A stretch of 64,000 nt of DNA from Mesostigma viride (Eukaryota > Streptophyta > Mesostigmatophyceae > Mesostigmatales > Mesostigmataceae): contig RPFO01000594.1 of NCBI GenBank assembly GCA_009746045.1, positions 1,260,818-1,324,817 on the forward strand, given 5' to 3'. The notes under the pieces were generated by a model. It worked only from the letters and a program-made list of their open reading frames with translations, did not search any database and was not told where the DNA came from. Both the position numbers and the translations under genes were made by a program. The first letter of the stretch is position 1; the number at the start of each line of letters is the position of its first letter. Below are positions 1 to 11,400 of this stretch, piece after piece.

Positions 1-513
1 CAAGCCAGCCCACTTCAGATCTAGCGGAAATGCAACCCCTCGCTCTGCGGCTCCCCAACGCGACTCAATGACTACCGTAGTGGCTCTTATATCAGTACGC
101 ATAATTATGTACGAATCGACCTCGTACAGGCCCCAAAAAAACCTCCGTCTGGCCTCGTACACCTCAAAATTAGGTGCCACCGGCGCAGCGCGGCGCAGAC
201 CTAGCAATGGCGCGGCGCGAGTTTGAACCGGCGCGGCGCAGCGCGGGAGCTGTGTTGAGGGCTTGAGGCCTCGAGCGGGAGGCTGCGAAACTACAATTCG
301 CGCGCAAACACCGCTGATCTGTGGGGATAACCGGTAAGGCAAGGTGCCTATCGTGGTGGGTTCTCTCGTCGCGGTAGGTAGGTAGCTATGGGTGAGAAGA
401 AGCAGCGGACTCTGGACGACCGGGGCTGTGGGGTAAATTCCAGCCCACTGTGGTTGTTGGCAGGCTACCACGTCCCGGCCCCTCCCTCCTCCGATCCACT
501 ATGCGCCCGGCAT
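1..513. other. Unassigned sequence upstream of retroposon copy 1
   Basis: I recognise no gene here. The stretch around 180-250 carries several GGCGCAGCGCGGCGC-like words; a related word occurs near 16200, so it may be dispersed repeat. Similarity to the second retroposon copy begins near 514. Open frames in this stretch have no recognisable content. Confidence 0.4.
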
Positions 514-1835
514 TGCTGATATCCGCGCAGTGCTGGAGGAGCACGTGACCTGGCCGCTGGCCGAGAAGATGACCTCGCTGAACACCACGCTCAACACGGT
601 CGAGGCCCGGGTCTCCAACGTGGAAACCAAGGTCGTCCACAAGCTACAACCACAGTTCACGGCGCTACACACCGCGGCGCAGGCTTCGGAAACGCATGCT
701 GCACTTGTCTCTCGCCTTAACCAGGTGGAAGGCAAGTGCGGCGTGCTCATGAAGAAGCTTGAGGCCATCACCGCCCACACCGAGGCCCTGGCCACACAGG
801 TCCCAAAGCTAGCGGAGCAGACGGCCACCATTGCCTCCCAGCCACCCCGGCAGGATGCTGGTGACCTCCCGCTCTCCTACGTGGACCTGCTGCGGTCAGC
901 GACCGCCTCCACCGGCCACCGACGCCATCGCCACGAAGCTCCAGGAGCTGGAGGACCACCGCCAGGCCCAGCAACGGGAGGTCACCGATCGCGCTCGCCG
1001 CGAGTGCCGAGTGGTGCTACGTCGCTTCCCCCAGAAGCCAGGTGAGACGTCAACCTCCCTTGCTGACGAGCTCAAGAACCAGCTTCTTACCCTCATGGGC
1101 CTGGTAGGTGAGGTAGAACTGCGTGGGTGCCACCGCCTTCCCCACTCACGGGACAAGGCGGCCACCCCACCAGTCCTGCTCACCTTCCTCTCCCCTGAGG
1201 ATAAGCAGCGGTTCCTCTCTCGTCGCAAGCGGTTGCACGACCTCACCTGGACGCTGGATGACGACCTAACCCCCGCTCAGCAACAGCAGCGACGCGACCT
1301 GTGGCCGGAATACCTCCGCCATAAGCAGGACCCCCAGAAGCCCAAGGTGTACTGGAGGGGCGGGGACCTGATGATCAACCACAAGATGTGGACGCCCCCA
1401 GCGGGCTAGAATAGCAATAGCCCTAGCTTGTAACCATTGGAGTCACTGTCGCTAAGGCAGCCATGCCTAGAATGTTTGCCTAGCTGTGCCAACACACCTA
1501 GTCACGTGCCGCCAACGCACGGTACACAACCAGCCATAGCCTTAGCCTAGTTCTAGTACAGCCATGCTACGCCCTGGCTATGTTCAGATTACTTGCCCAC
1601 GCTCCTTGCTATGATATGCTCACATGGGTCTTATTGCACCCACAGTTTGCCGGATCGTTAGCCTGTCCTTTTAGCTAGCCGCGCCCGATTGCAGCTGTGG
1701 CATGCCTTTGGCATGAAGGAGACTGGGGGTCTCTGCCCTTTCTCCTGTAGTGCACACACAGGGATTAAAAGCACTTCGGTGCTCCGTGACTCCCCAACGG
1801 GAGCACGAGTTTCATTAATTAATTAATTAATTATC
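514..1835 (+). mobile_element. ORF1-only LINE-like retroposon, copy 1 (5' truncated)
   Basis: This stretch is near-identical to the copy at 25722-27234. It holds the ORF1-like coding part (to 1409), a 3' untranslated part of about 400 bp, a terminal hairpin near 1775-1812 and a (TTAA)n tail at 1814-1833. No reverse transcriptase lies between the ORF1 stop and the tail. I could not identify a target-site duplication for this copy. Confidence 0.75.
530..1409 (+). pseudogene. ORF1-like protein of the retroposon, frameshifted
   Basis: The protein resembles LINE-1 ORF1p in architecture. An N-terminal coiled-coil (heptad-like stretch, first about 110 residues) is followed by an RRM-like core (CRVVLRRFPQKPGET) and a C-terminal domain (LTPAQQQQRRDLWPEYLRHK, then a WRGGDLMINH strand). 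Such proteins bind RNA as trimeric chaperones in LINE ribonucleoproteins. Compared with the intact copy at 25739-26815, a 4-bp insertion near 911-915 shifts the frame, so the N-terminal part reads in one frame (from 530) and the RRM and C-terminal part in another (to 1409). The copy is therefore dead. The assignment rests on architecture, not on a database match. Confidence 0.7.
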
Positions 1836-1959
1836 TGAACTACTATAGGAAAGCTACGATAGTAAGACTGAGTTACAATGAGACTGATTTAATGCTGAGT
1901 GAGCTAATGCTATCCCATTCCAAATCTAACCCCCATATGAAGCGCGACAAGCGCGACAA

Positions 1960-2490
1960 GCGAGACATCTATGTTCTACCCTGGGGGAGCCTTGGGGGGC
2001 CGTTCCACAGTTTGTTGTTGACATAAAGGTCCCTGCCCCGTCCCAGTACGTGGGGCTTCTTGGGGCTGGTCTTGTGGCGGATGCATAGTCGGGCCACTGA
2101 TCGCGGCGCTGCTGCTGCTGGGCGGGCGTCAGGTCATCCTCAATGGTGACCAAGGGGAGTCCGCCAGCTTCTTGCGGCGAGAAAGGAACCGGGCTTGGGC
2201 TGCCATGTCGCAGAAGGTGATGAGCACTGGGGGGGGGGCAGCCTTGTCCCGTGGGTGGGGCAGGCGGTGGGCGCCCTGCAGTGTCCTTGCAGCTCCATGC
2301 GTGCCAAGAGCTTGCTCCTGAGCTCGTCGAGAAGAGAATTTGGGGTCTCCCCCGGCTGCATGTCGAAGCGCCTGAGGATGACCTGGCAGCAGCAGCGGTC
2401 GCGGTCAGCGGCCTCGAGCTTGTCTTCCAGCTCCTGTAGCTTGGTGGTGATGGCGGTGATGGTAGAGGTTGCCGGGCTAGCTCTTGAACA
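1960..2490 (-). pseudogene. Diverged ORF1-like copy of the same retroposon superfamily
   Basis: Two overlapping minus-strand frames together retain the coiled-coil end (TKLQELEDKLEAADRDR), the RRM-like strand (CQVILRRFDMQPGETPNSL) and the C-terminal LTPAQQQQRRDQWPDY motif. The sequence differs from the other two copies at many residues and is frameshifted near 2150, so it represents an older subfamily. I see no tail at its 3' side. Confidence 0.6.
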
Positions 2491-2845
2491 GGTCCGCATG
2501 CGCGAGTCGAAGGATCGTCGCAGGCGATACCAGCAGGTTGGGCGGCGATGGTGGCCGTTCGCTCAGCGCATGGGCGACAGGCTGGCCGCTGTGCCCAAGC
2601 CCATCAAACGCCCGTTTGGACGCCCGCCAAAGGTTTCTGCAGCCGCAGTCCCTGTGTGCCAGCGCCGAACTACTACTAGGTACCCCTGAATATACCCTGA
2701 CAATATACGTACGTACTGTAAAAATTATTCCCAAAAGTTGGCGTACACGTAACAAAAATTCCAAAAACTCTTCGTACAATAATTAAGCGTCAGTACACGG
2801 CTAAGAGCCACTACGGTAATGAATTTAAATTCAATCAATTATTTA
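2491..2845. other. Unassigned spacer
   Basis: There is no recognisable gene. The right half is AT-rich with direct and inverted TTAA words and leads into the retroposon tail that follows. Confidence 0.4.
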
Positions 2846-2908
2846 ATCATTAATTAATTAATTACACTCGTGCTCCCGTTGGGGAGTCACGCGGAGCATT
2901 ATTAACCC
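2846..2908 (-). mobile_element. 3' end fragment of the ORF1-type retroposon
   Basis: On the minus strand this reads as the family's terminal hairpin (GTGACTCCCCAACGGGAGCAC) followed by a TTAA-type tail. It is truncated directly at the edge of the GGGA array. Confidence 0.7.
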
Positions 2909-5168
2909 CGATGGAGGGAGGGAGGGAGGGAGGGAGGGAGGGAGGGAGGGAGGGAGGGAGGGAGGGAGGGAGGAGGGAGGGGGAGGGAGGGAGGGAGGGA
3001 GGGAGGGAGGGAGGGAGGGAGGGAGGGAGGGAGGGAGGGAGGAGGAGGGAGGGAGGAGGAGGGAGGGAGGGAGGGAGGGAGGGAGGGAGGGAGGGAGGGA
3101 GGAGGGAGGGAGGAGGGAGGGGGAGGAGGGAGGGAGGGAGGGAGGGAGGGAGGGAGGGAGGGAGGGAGGGAGGGAGGGAGGGAGGGAGGAGGGAGGGAGG
3201 GAGGGAGGGAGGAGGAGGGAGGGAGGAGGGAGGGAGGGAGGGAGGGAGGGAGGAGGGAGGGAGGGAGGGAGGGAGGGAGGGAGGGAGGGAGGGAGGGAGG
3301 GAGGGAGGGAGGGAGGGAGGAGGGAGGGAGGGAGGGAGGGAGGGAGGGAGGGAGGGAGGGAGGGAGGGAGGGAGGGAGGGAGGGAGGGAGAGGGAGGAGA
3401 GGGAGGGAGGGAGGGAGGGAGGGAGGAGGGAGGAGGGAGGGAGGGAGGGAGGGAGGGAGGGAGGGAGGGAGGAGGGAGGGAGGAGGAGGAGGAGGGAGGG
3501 AGGGAGGAGGGAGGGAGGGAGGGAGGGAGGGAGGGAGGGAGGGAGGGAGGGAGGAGGGAGAGGGAGGGAGGGAGGGAGGGAGGAGGAGGGAGGGAGGGAG
3601 GGAGGAGGAGGGAGGGAGGAGGAGGAGGGAGGGAGGGAGGAGGAGGAGGGAGGGAGGGAGGGAGGGAGGGAGGAGGGAGGGAGGAGGGAGGGAGGGAGGG
3701 AGGGAGGGAGGGAGGGAGGGAGGGAGGGAGGGAGGGAGGGAGGGAGGGAGGGAGGGAGGAGGGAGGGAGGAGGGAGGGAGGGAGGGAGAGGGAGGGAGGG
3801 AGGAGGGAGGGAGGAGGGAGGGAGGGAGGAGGGAGGGAGGGAGAGGGGGAGGGAGGGAGGGAGGAGGGAGGGAGGGAGGGAGGGAGGAGGGAGGGAGGGA
3901 GGGAGGGAGGGAGGAGGGAGGGAGGGAGGGAGGGAGGGAGGAGGGAGGGAGGAGGGAGGGAGGGAGGGAGGAGGGAGGGAGGGAGGGAGGGAGGGAGGGA
4001 GGGAGGGAGGGAGGAGGGAGGGAGGGAGGGAGGGAGGAGGGAGGGGGAGGGAGGGAGGGAGGGAGGGAGGGAGGGAGGAGGAGGGAGGGAGGAGGGAGGA
4101 GGGAGGGAGGGAGGGAGGGAGGGAGGGAGGGAGGGAGGGAGGAGGGAGGGAGGGAGGGAGGGAGGAGGGAGGGAGGGAGGGAGGGAGGGAGGGAGGGAGG
4201 GAGGGAGGGAGGGAGGAGGGAGGGAGGGAGGGAGGGAGGGAGGAGGAGGGAGGGAGGAGGGAGGGAGGGAGGGAGGGAGGAGGAGGGAGGAGGGAGGGAG
4301 GGAGGGAGGGAGGAGGGAGGGAGGGAGGGGGAGGGAGGGAGGGAGGGAGGGAGGGAGGGAGGGAGGGAGGAGGGAGGAGGGAGGAGGGAGGGAGGAGGGA
4401 GGGAGGGAGGGAGGGAGGGAGGAGGGAGGGAGGGAGGGAGGGAGGGAGGGAGGGAGGGAGGGAGGGAGGGAGGAGGGAGGAGGGAGGAGGGAGGGAGGGA
4501 GGAGGGAGGGAGGGAGGGAGGGAGGGAGGGAGGAGGGAGGGAGGGAGGGAGGGAGGGAGGGAGGGAGGGAGGGAGGGAGGAGGGAGGGAGGGAGGGAGGA
4601 GGGAGGAGGGAGGGAGGGAGGGAGGGAGGGAGGGAGGGAGGAGGGAGGGAGGGAGGGAGGGAGGAGGGAGGGAGGGAGGGAGGGAGGGAGGGGGAGGGAG
4701 GGAGGAGGGAGGGAGGGAGGGAGGGAGGAGGGAGGGAGGGAGGGAGGGAGGGGAGGGAGGGAGGGAGGGAGGGAGGGAGGGAGGGAGGGAGGGAGGGAGG
4801 GAGGAGGGAGAGGAGGGAGGAGGGAGGAGGGAGGGAGGGAGGGAGGAGGGAGGGAGGAGGAGGGAGGGAGGGAGGAGGGAGGGAGGGAGGAGGGAGGGAG
4901 GAGGGAGGGAGGGAGGGAGGGAGGGAGGAGGGAGGGAGGAGGGAGGGAGGGAGGGAGGGAGGGAGGGAGGGAGGGAGGGAGGGAGGGAGGGAGGAGGGAG
5001 GGAGGAGGGAGGAGGGAGGAGGGAGGGAGGGAGGGAGGGAGGGAGGGAGGGAGGGAGGGAGGGAGGGAGGGAGGGAGGAGAGGAGGAGGGAGGGAGGAGG
5101 GAGGGAGGGAGGGAGAGGAGGGAGGGAGGGAGGGAGGGAGGGAGGGAGGGAGGGAGGGAGGGAGGGAT
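2909..5168. repeat. (GGGA)n array, 2.26 kb, with GGA interruptions
   Basis: Almost pure GGGA tetramers are broken by scattered GGA trimers and rare GGGG. The plus strand is purine-only over most of the length. The G-run spacing allows many overlapping G-quadruplexes. The long open frame across it (Gly-Arg-Glu-Gly-Gly repeats) is a by-product of the repeat, not a gene. Confidence 0.97.
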
Positions 5169-5186
5169 CGAGGGATATGGATGGAA

Positions 5187-5341
5187 TTAAATTAAATTAA
5201 ATTATAACATGACTCCGTTGGGAGATAATGTAGCACATATTCCCTTGCTGGATGGATGGAGGATGGGCGAAGCCGCGAAACCGAACTAATCTAACTCTAA
5301 GCTAATCTTATCTAGAAAACCCTAACTATTCTACTCAGCAA
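5187..5341 (-). mobile_element. Third retroposon family, 3' end, copy 1
   Basis: About 155 bp here are closely similar to 44522-44672. In the minus-strand sense both end in a hairpin with core CTCCCAACGGAG flanked by ACATGA/TCATGT arms, followed by an (AATTT)n-type tail. No coding sequence is present, so these are heavily 5'-truncated or short non-autonomous copies. In this copy the outer arm carries a mutation (TAATGT for TCATGT). Confidence 0.7.
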
Positions 5342-5470
5342 AGCGCCGCAGGGGGGGTGCCTGCCCACAGGGGCTGGCGTGTGAGCCTGGACAATCGTCT
5401 TCCGGCACCTCTTCTTGTTCTGCATAGCAGTCCAAGCTTAAGAGAGAGATGGTTATTGGTTGGATGGGTT

Positions 5471-5784
5471 AACACGTTGACTGCGTCACGTGAGCATAAG
5501 TCCTCAGTGGGAGGGGAACATGGGATGGAATGGATTATGTAAGAGCTCTATCTAGGTCCTAGTGACAGGGTTGTGGGCACCACGGCCCGAATCGCTATGA
5601 ATGCCATACGCGGTCACACGCGGGCCCCCCACAGACTTGGGGGTGGTCTCCTTCATCACTACGTGCCATCTATCCTTGCGTACCGTCTGCCTCCATATTA
5701 CAGACAAGCCAGGAGGCTGCCCGGGTGTGAGCCCGTCACGTCTAGGGTAGCACATGTCCATATGCCGAGCCTATCACGATAAGT
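5471..5784 (-). mobile_element. RTE/L2-like LINE copy A, 3' part (left of nested insertion)
   Basis: This is the 3' end of the same LINE as at 28031-29226, in reverse orientation, starting with its terminal hairpin (CACGTGAC-GCA-GTCACGTG type). It continues at 6460-6696 after the nested copy B. The flanking words TGGATGGGTT (5461-5470) and TGGATGGATT (6697-6706) look like its target-site duplication. Confidence 0.8.
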
Positions 5785-6459
5785 CTCTTCAAGGTCGTCA
5801 TTCTGACGATCCTGACCTACGGCGCCGAGACGTGGGCACTGACGCAGGAGCTGGAGCAACGACTCGACGGCGCCGTCACCAAGATGCTGCGCAAAGCCCT
5901 TAACCTCCCCTTTGGTTTGCACATTAGTAATGAGGATTTGTACGCTGATTTGCCCTATGTTTCCCACATTATTAGGCACAGGCGCCTGGGCCTAGCCGGG
6001 CACCTGGCCCGCACAGATCAGGTAGATACCTCAGATAGACTAGCTGGCACCAAGCCTGCCCAGCCTGGGCGATATGTCCTAACCTGGCGTGCCCCCGGCC
6101 GCGCGCGGGAGGGCCGCCACCCGTGGACATTTCGTGATAGACTCGGCATGGACATGTGCTACACTAGACGTGACGGGCTCACCCCCGGGCAGCCTCCTGG
6201 TTTGTCTGTAATATGGAGGCAAATGGTGCGCAAGGATAGATGGCAAGTAGTGATGAAGGAGACCACCCCCAAACCTGTGGGGGCTCCGCGTGTGACCAAG
6301 TATGGCATTCATAGCGATTCGGGCCGCGGTGCCCACACCCCTGTAACAGGACCTAGATAGCTAATACCATCCATATTCCATCCCATGTTCCCCTCCCACT
6401 GAGGACTTATGCTCACGTGACGCAGTCACGTGTCTATTAATTAATTAATTAATTAAATA
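5785..6459 (+). mobile_element. RTE/L2-like LINE copy B, nested inside copy A
   Basis: This 5'-truncated plus-strand copy encodes the reverse-transcriptase C-terminal part (TYGAETWALTQELEQRLDG, then RRLGLAGHLAR). It ends in the hairpin CACGTGAC-GCA-GTCACGTG and a (TTAA)n tail at 6438-6458. It lies between ATCACGATAAGT (5773-5784) and ATCACGAAAAGT (6460-6471), an imperfect 12-bp target-site duplication, and the two halves of copy A join at exactly this point. Confidence 0.85.
5884..6360 (+). pseudogene. LINE reverse-transcriptase C-terminal fragment
   Basis: An open frame covers only the carboxy-terminal segment behind the catalytic palm of a non-LTR reverse transcriptase. The recognisable motif RHRRLGLAGHLARTDQV is typical of RTE/CR1/L2-type elements. 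The catalytic YADD region is absent because of 5' truncation, so the product cannot be an active enzyme. Confidence 0.75.
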
Positions 6460-6696
6460 ATCACGAAAAGTCCACGGGTGGCGGCCCTGCCGCGCGCGGC
6501 CTGGGGCACGCCAGGTCAGGACATATCGCCCAGGCTGAGCGGGCTTGGTGCCAGCTAGTCTATCTGATGTGGCTACCTGATCTGCATGTGCGGGCCAGGT
6601 GCCCGGCTAGGCCCAGGCGCCTGTGCCTAAGCATGTGGGAAACATGGGGCAAATCAGCGTACAAATCCTCATTACTAATGTGCAAACCAAAGGGGA
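6460..6696 (-). mobile_element. RTE/L2-like LINE copy A, 5' part (right of nested insertion)
   Basis: This continues copy A from 5784. It corresponds to 28347-28580 of the longest copy and is 5'-truncated at about 6696, next to the presumed target-site duplication. Confidence 0.8.
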
Positions 6697-6706
6697 TGGA
6701 TGGATT

Positions 6707-7050
6707 CAATCAATTAATCAACCCCTTCTTTGAATAGGGGGGTACTTTGCAAAGGCGTAGATGTATGACTGCCCAGGCATACTCATCTCTCCTCTCCGCG
6801 GCTCGACCAACGCGATCTCGTTGTATTGACTTACTTGACATCAGTATGCCGGTATGGCATATAATGCACAACTGTCTTGAGCACGCGAGGTGGTCCTTAG
6901 CTACACTGTCTAGGTCTCGATGAACTTTAGCCAGCCATAATTTATAATTTACACGGCTACACATATCCACCTAGCTCCAATCATTTCCATCATCCTGACC
7001 GACCTTGAGTCGATCCCCGCCTTGAGGGAGGACGGCTGCCTCAGTTATAG
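6707..7050. other. Unassigned spacer
   Basis: No coding or repeat feature is recognised between the nested LINE pair and the first MITE. Confidence 0.4.
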
Positions 7051-7234
7051 TAGGAAAATATTGCGCGGAAATTAACCTTTTGCCACCGGCCTGCGGGAAA
7101 GGTTCCGCACAGTATTTTACCGGAGTTTACCGCTCTCCGGGGTACACTCAAGTTAATTCCGGATTAAACTTGAGTGTACCGGAGAGTGGTTGAAACTCCG
7201 GTGGCAAAACACCTTTCCGCGCAGTATTTTCCTA
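7051..7234. mobile_element. MITE 1 (184 bp) with inverted ends
   Basis: The ends TAGGAAAATATTGCGCGGAA and TTCCGCGCAGTATTTTCCTA are near-perfect inverted repeats, and the middle holds a second palindrome (CTTGAGTGTACCGGAGAG and its complement). The element is too short for a transposase. A TA target-site duplication is possible but cannot be proven because the ends themselves carry TA. Confidence 0.75.
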
Positions 7235-7290
7235 GCTAAGACCTGCGCATATCCTGGAGGGATCAGGGGTTCGAATCCGCAGTGAGACAC
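7233..7290 (+). other. tRNA-like A and B box words
   Basis: TAGCTAAGACC (from 7233) resembles a pol III A box, and GGTTCGAATCC (about 7269-7279) is a perfect B box, about 35 bp apart. The stems needed for a tRNA cloverleaf do not form, so this is at best a tRNA-derived SINE remnant. Confidence 0.3.
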
Positions 7291-7379
7291 ACCGGCGCCC
7301 AAGTGCGTGCTCAGCAGGCCACACGCGGGTGGCTCACTGCCGGCCCTTCACTCCCCTCCACGAGGCGCCAGGTTTTAGT

Positions 7380-7447
7380 TAGGAAAATATTGCGCGGAAA
7401 CCTTCGGCCACCTGCGGCAAAGGTTCTGCACAATATTTTACCTGAGT
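7380..7447. mobile_element. MITE 2, left part
   Basis: This matches the first 68 bp of MITE 1 with some divergence. It is cut by the CACTA-like element at 7450, and a second part of the same MITE follows on the other side at 15670-15715. Confidence 0.65.
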
Positions 7448-7449
7448 TA

Positions 7450-7835
7450 CACTATACTATAAATTTACGGCCCGTACACGTATACGGAAATTTTTACGGG
7501 CCGTAAATTTTGCGTTCGTACGCATATACTTACCACTCGTATACTGGCCGTAAAATTTACTACCGTATACTTTTTCTCGTATACGGCAGTAAAGTTTACG
7601 GTAGTAAATTTTACGGCCAGTATACGAGAAAAAATTTACGGTAGTAAATTTTACGGCCAGTATACGAGAAAAAATTTACGGTAGTAATTTTTACGGCCAG
7701 TATACTAGAAAAAGTATACGGTAGTAAATTTTACAGCAAGTATACTAGAAAAAGTATACGGTAGTAAAAGTTTACGGCCAGTATACTGGACAAGTATACG
7801 GGCCGTAACCTTGTGATTTGTCCAACCTAGTGTAT
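7450..7835. repeat. Left subterminal repeat region of the CACTA-like element
   Basis: At least five units alternate GTATAC, GGTAGTAAATTTTACGGCCA and AGAAAAA words in both orientations. These are candidate transposase-binding repeats, by analogy with En/Spm. Confidence 0.75.
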
Positions 7836-8400
7836 TGTGATTTGCGTTGTCATTTGACTTCATGGAAACATCATGTGGCAATAATTCAAATTAATTAATC
7901 AATTATCAATCATTCAAATTAATGAAGAAACACATTATACTACTAAGAAACACACTAGTTGAATTAACCCTTATCAATCATTCAAATTTCCCAGAGCATC
8001 AGCTCCACGACGTACGCGAAAATATGCCGAGCTATGGCTGCCGAGAATGCTCATAACTTTCGACTCAGGCCATGAAATTTAGTCGGGTTTGTTGCATTCG
8101 ACTCGTCTTCTGATGACAAACACGCTGGTATAATTTCCGGCAGCTATCGTCCCCGATTTCGTACGTTCTCGACCTCGGCCTGCCCAGCAGATATCGCTAT
8201 TTTCGACTCGATATGGCGGCATTCCCTTCGTGAATAGCACGCCTGCGCCCCCCGCCCCAGCATTCGACATCTTCCCCGTAGCTATGGAGGCCCCAACAAC
8301 ACCTGCCGCCCCAGAAACCCGGTCGCTGGACGACGTTCTTGCCGCAGCCAGCCCTTTCGTCGGCATCGCTCCCGCCGCTCCCAAGTAGCCAAAGGAACTT
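7836..8400. other. Non-coding interior of the CACTA-like element
   Basis: There is no recognisable gene. It lies between the left subterminal region and the first satellite and contains AT-rich direct repeats of TCAATCATTCAAATT near 7905 and 7973. Confidence 0.45.
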
Positions 8401-11400
8401 AGGTAATGCAACGAGGGAGGGAAGCTAAGCAAGGGAGGGGAGGAAAGCTACTAAGGGAGAGGGAGGAAAGCTACGGGCATTAAGCTATGGGATATGAAAG
8501 GGGAGGGGAAGGAAGCTAAAGGAACTTAGGTAATGCAAGGAAGGAGGGAAGCTAAGAAAGTGAGGGGAGGAAAGCTACTAAGGGAGAGGGAGGAAAGGGA
8601 AGGGCATTAAGCTATGGGATATGGGAGGGGAGGGGAAGGAAGCTAAAGGAACTTAGGTAATGCAAGGAAGGAGGGAAGCTAAGAAAGGGAAGGGGAGGAA
8701 AGTTACTAAGGGAGAGGGAGGAAAGGGGAGGGAAGCTAAGATGGGAGGGGAGGGGAAGGAAGCTAAAGGAACTTCGGTAATGCAAGGAAGCCCCCAAGCT
8801 AAGAAAGGGAAGGGGAGGAAAGCTACTTAGAAGGGAGAGGGAGGAAAGGGGAGGGAAGCTAAGGGATGGGAGGGGAGAGGAAGGAAGCTAAAGGAACTTA
8901 GGTAATGCAAGGAAGGAGGGAAACTAAGAAAGGGAAGGGGAGGAAAGCTACTAAGGGAGAGGGAGGAAAGGGAAGGGCATTAAGCTATGGGATATGGGAG
9001 GGAAGGGGAAGGAAGCTAAAGGAACTTAGGTAATGCAAGGAAGGAGGGAAGCTAAGAAAGGGAAGGGGAGGAAAGTTACTAAGGGAGAGGGAGGAAAGGG
9101 GAGGGAAGCTAAGATGGGAGGGGAGGGGAAGGAAGCTAAAGGAACTTCGGTAATGCAAGGAAGCCCCCAAGCTAAGAAAGGGAAGGGGAGGAAAGCTACT
9201 TAGAAGGGAGAGGGAGGAAAGGGGAGGGAAGCTAAGGGATGGGAGGGGAGAGGAAGGAAGCTAAAGGAACTTAGGTAATGCAAGGAAGGAGGGAAACTAA
9301 GAAAGGGAAGGGGAGGAAAGCTACTAAGGGAGAGGGACGAAAGGGAAGGGCATTAAGCTATGGGATATGGGAGGGGAGGGGAAGGAAGCTAAAGGAACTT
9401 AGGTAATGCAAGGAAGGAGGGAAGCTAAGAAAGGGAAGGGGAGGAAAGTTACTAAGGGAGAGGGAGGAAAGGGGAGGGAAGCTAAGATGGGAGGGGAGGG
9501 GAAGGAAGCTAAAGGAACTTCGGTAATGCAAGGAAGCCCCCAAGCTAAGAAAGGGAAGGGAGGAAAGCTACTTAGAAGGGAGAGGGAGGAAAGGGGAGGG
9601 AAGCTAAGGGATGGGAGGGGAGAGGAAGGAAGCTAAAGGAACTTAGGTAATGCAAGGAAGGAGGGAAACTAAGAAAGGGAAGGGGAGGAAAGCTACTAAG
9701 GGAGAGGGACGAAATGGGGAGGGAAGCTCAGGGATGGGAGGGGAGGGGAAGGAAGCTAAAGGATCTTAGGTGCTGCAAGGAAGGAGGGAAGCTAAGAAAG
9801 GGAAGGGGAGGAAAGCTACTAAGGGAGAGGGACGAAAGGGGAGGGCATTAAGCTATGGGATATGAAAGGGGAGGGGAAGGAAGCTAAAGGAACTTAGGTA
9901 ATGCAAGGAAGGAGGGAAGCTAAGAAAGTGAGGGGAGGAAAGCTACTAAGGGAGAGGGAGGAAAGGGAAGGGCATTAAGCTATGGGATATGGGAGGGGAG
10001 GGGAAGGAAGCTAAAGGAACTTAGGTAATGCAAGGAAGGAGGGAAGCTAAGAAAGGGAAGGGGAGGAAAGTTACTAAGGGAGAGGGAGGAAAGGGAGGGA
10101 AGCTAAGATGGGAGGGGAGGGGAAGGAAGCTAAAGGAACTTAGGTAATGCAAGGAAGAAGCTAAGAAAGGGAAGGGGAGGAAAGCTACTTAGAAGGGAGA
10201 GGGAGGAAAGGGGAGGGAAGCTAAGGGATGGGAGGAGAGGAAGGAAGCTAAAGGAACTTAGGTAATGCAAGGAAGGAGGGAAACTAAGAAAGGGAAGGGG
10301 AGGAAAGCTACTTAAGGGAGAGGGAGGAAAGGGAAGGGCATTAAGCTATGGGATATGGGAGGGAAGGGAAGGAAGCTAAAGGAACTTAGGTAATGCAAGG
10401 AAGGAGGGAAGCTAAGAAAGGGAAGGGGAGGAAAGCTACTAAGGGAGAGGGAGGAAAGGGAGGGAAGCTAAGATGGGAGGGGAGGGGAAGGAAGCTAAAG
10501 GAACTTAGGTAATGCAAGGAAGAAGCTAAGAAAGGGAAGGGGAGGAAAGCTACTAGAAGGGAGAGGGAGGAAAGGGGAGGGAAGCTAAGGGATGGGAGGG
10601 GAGGAAGGAAGCTAAAGGAACTTAGGTCATGCAAGGAAGGAGGGAAACTAAGAAAGGGAAGGGGAGGAAAGCTACTAAGGGAGAGGGACGAAAGGGGAGG
10701 GAAGCTCAGGGATGGGAGGGGAGGGGAAGGAAGCTAAAGGATCTTAGGTGCTGCAAGGAAGGAGGGAAGCTAAGAAAGGGAAGGGGAGGAAAGCTACTAA
10801 GGGAGAGGGAGGAAAGCTACGGGCATTAAGCTATGGGATATGAAAGGGGAGGGGAAGGAAGCTAAAGGAACTTAGGTAATGCAAGGAAGGAGGGAAGCTA
10901 AGAAAGTGAGGGGAGGAAAGCTACTAAGGGAGAGGGAGGAAAGGGAAGGGCATTAAGCTATGGGATATGGGAGGGGAGGGGAAGGAAGCTAAAGGAACTT
11001 AGGTAATGCAAGGAAGGAGGGAAGCTAAGAAAGGGAAGGGGAGGAAAGTTACTAAGGGAGAGGGAGGAAAGGGGAGGGAAGCTAAGATGGGAGGGGAGGG
11101 GAAGGAAGCTAAAGGAACTTCGGTAATGCAAGGAAGCCCCCAAGCTAAGAAAGGGAAGGGGAGGAAAGCTACTTAGAAGGGAGAGGGAGGAAAGGGGAGG
11201 GAAGCTAAGGGATGGGAGGGGAGAGGAAGGAAGCTAAAGGAACTTAGGTAATGCAAGGAGGGAAACTAAGAAAGGGAAGGGGAGGAAAGCTACTAAGGGA
11301 GAGGGAGGAAAGGGAAGGGCATTAAGCTATGGGATATGGGAGGGAAGGGGAAGGAAGCTAAAGGAACTTAGGTAATGCAAGGAAGGAGGGAAGCTAAGAA

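Noticed and set aside
2911-5190. 759-codon open frame of Gly-Arg-Glu repeats
   Set aside because: It is only translation of the GGGA array; no start context, no non-repeat part and equal openness of other frames.
5471-6459. Twin-priming (5' inversion) of a single LINE copy
   Set aside because: Both arms contain the LINE 3' end, and the 12-bp duplication at 5773 and 6460 shows nested insertion instead.
7233-7290. Possible tRNA gene
   Set aside because: A and B box words are present but no acceptor, D or anticodon stem forms.
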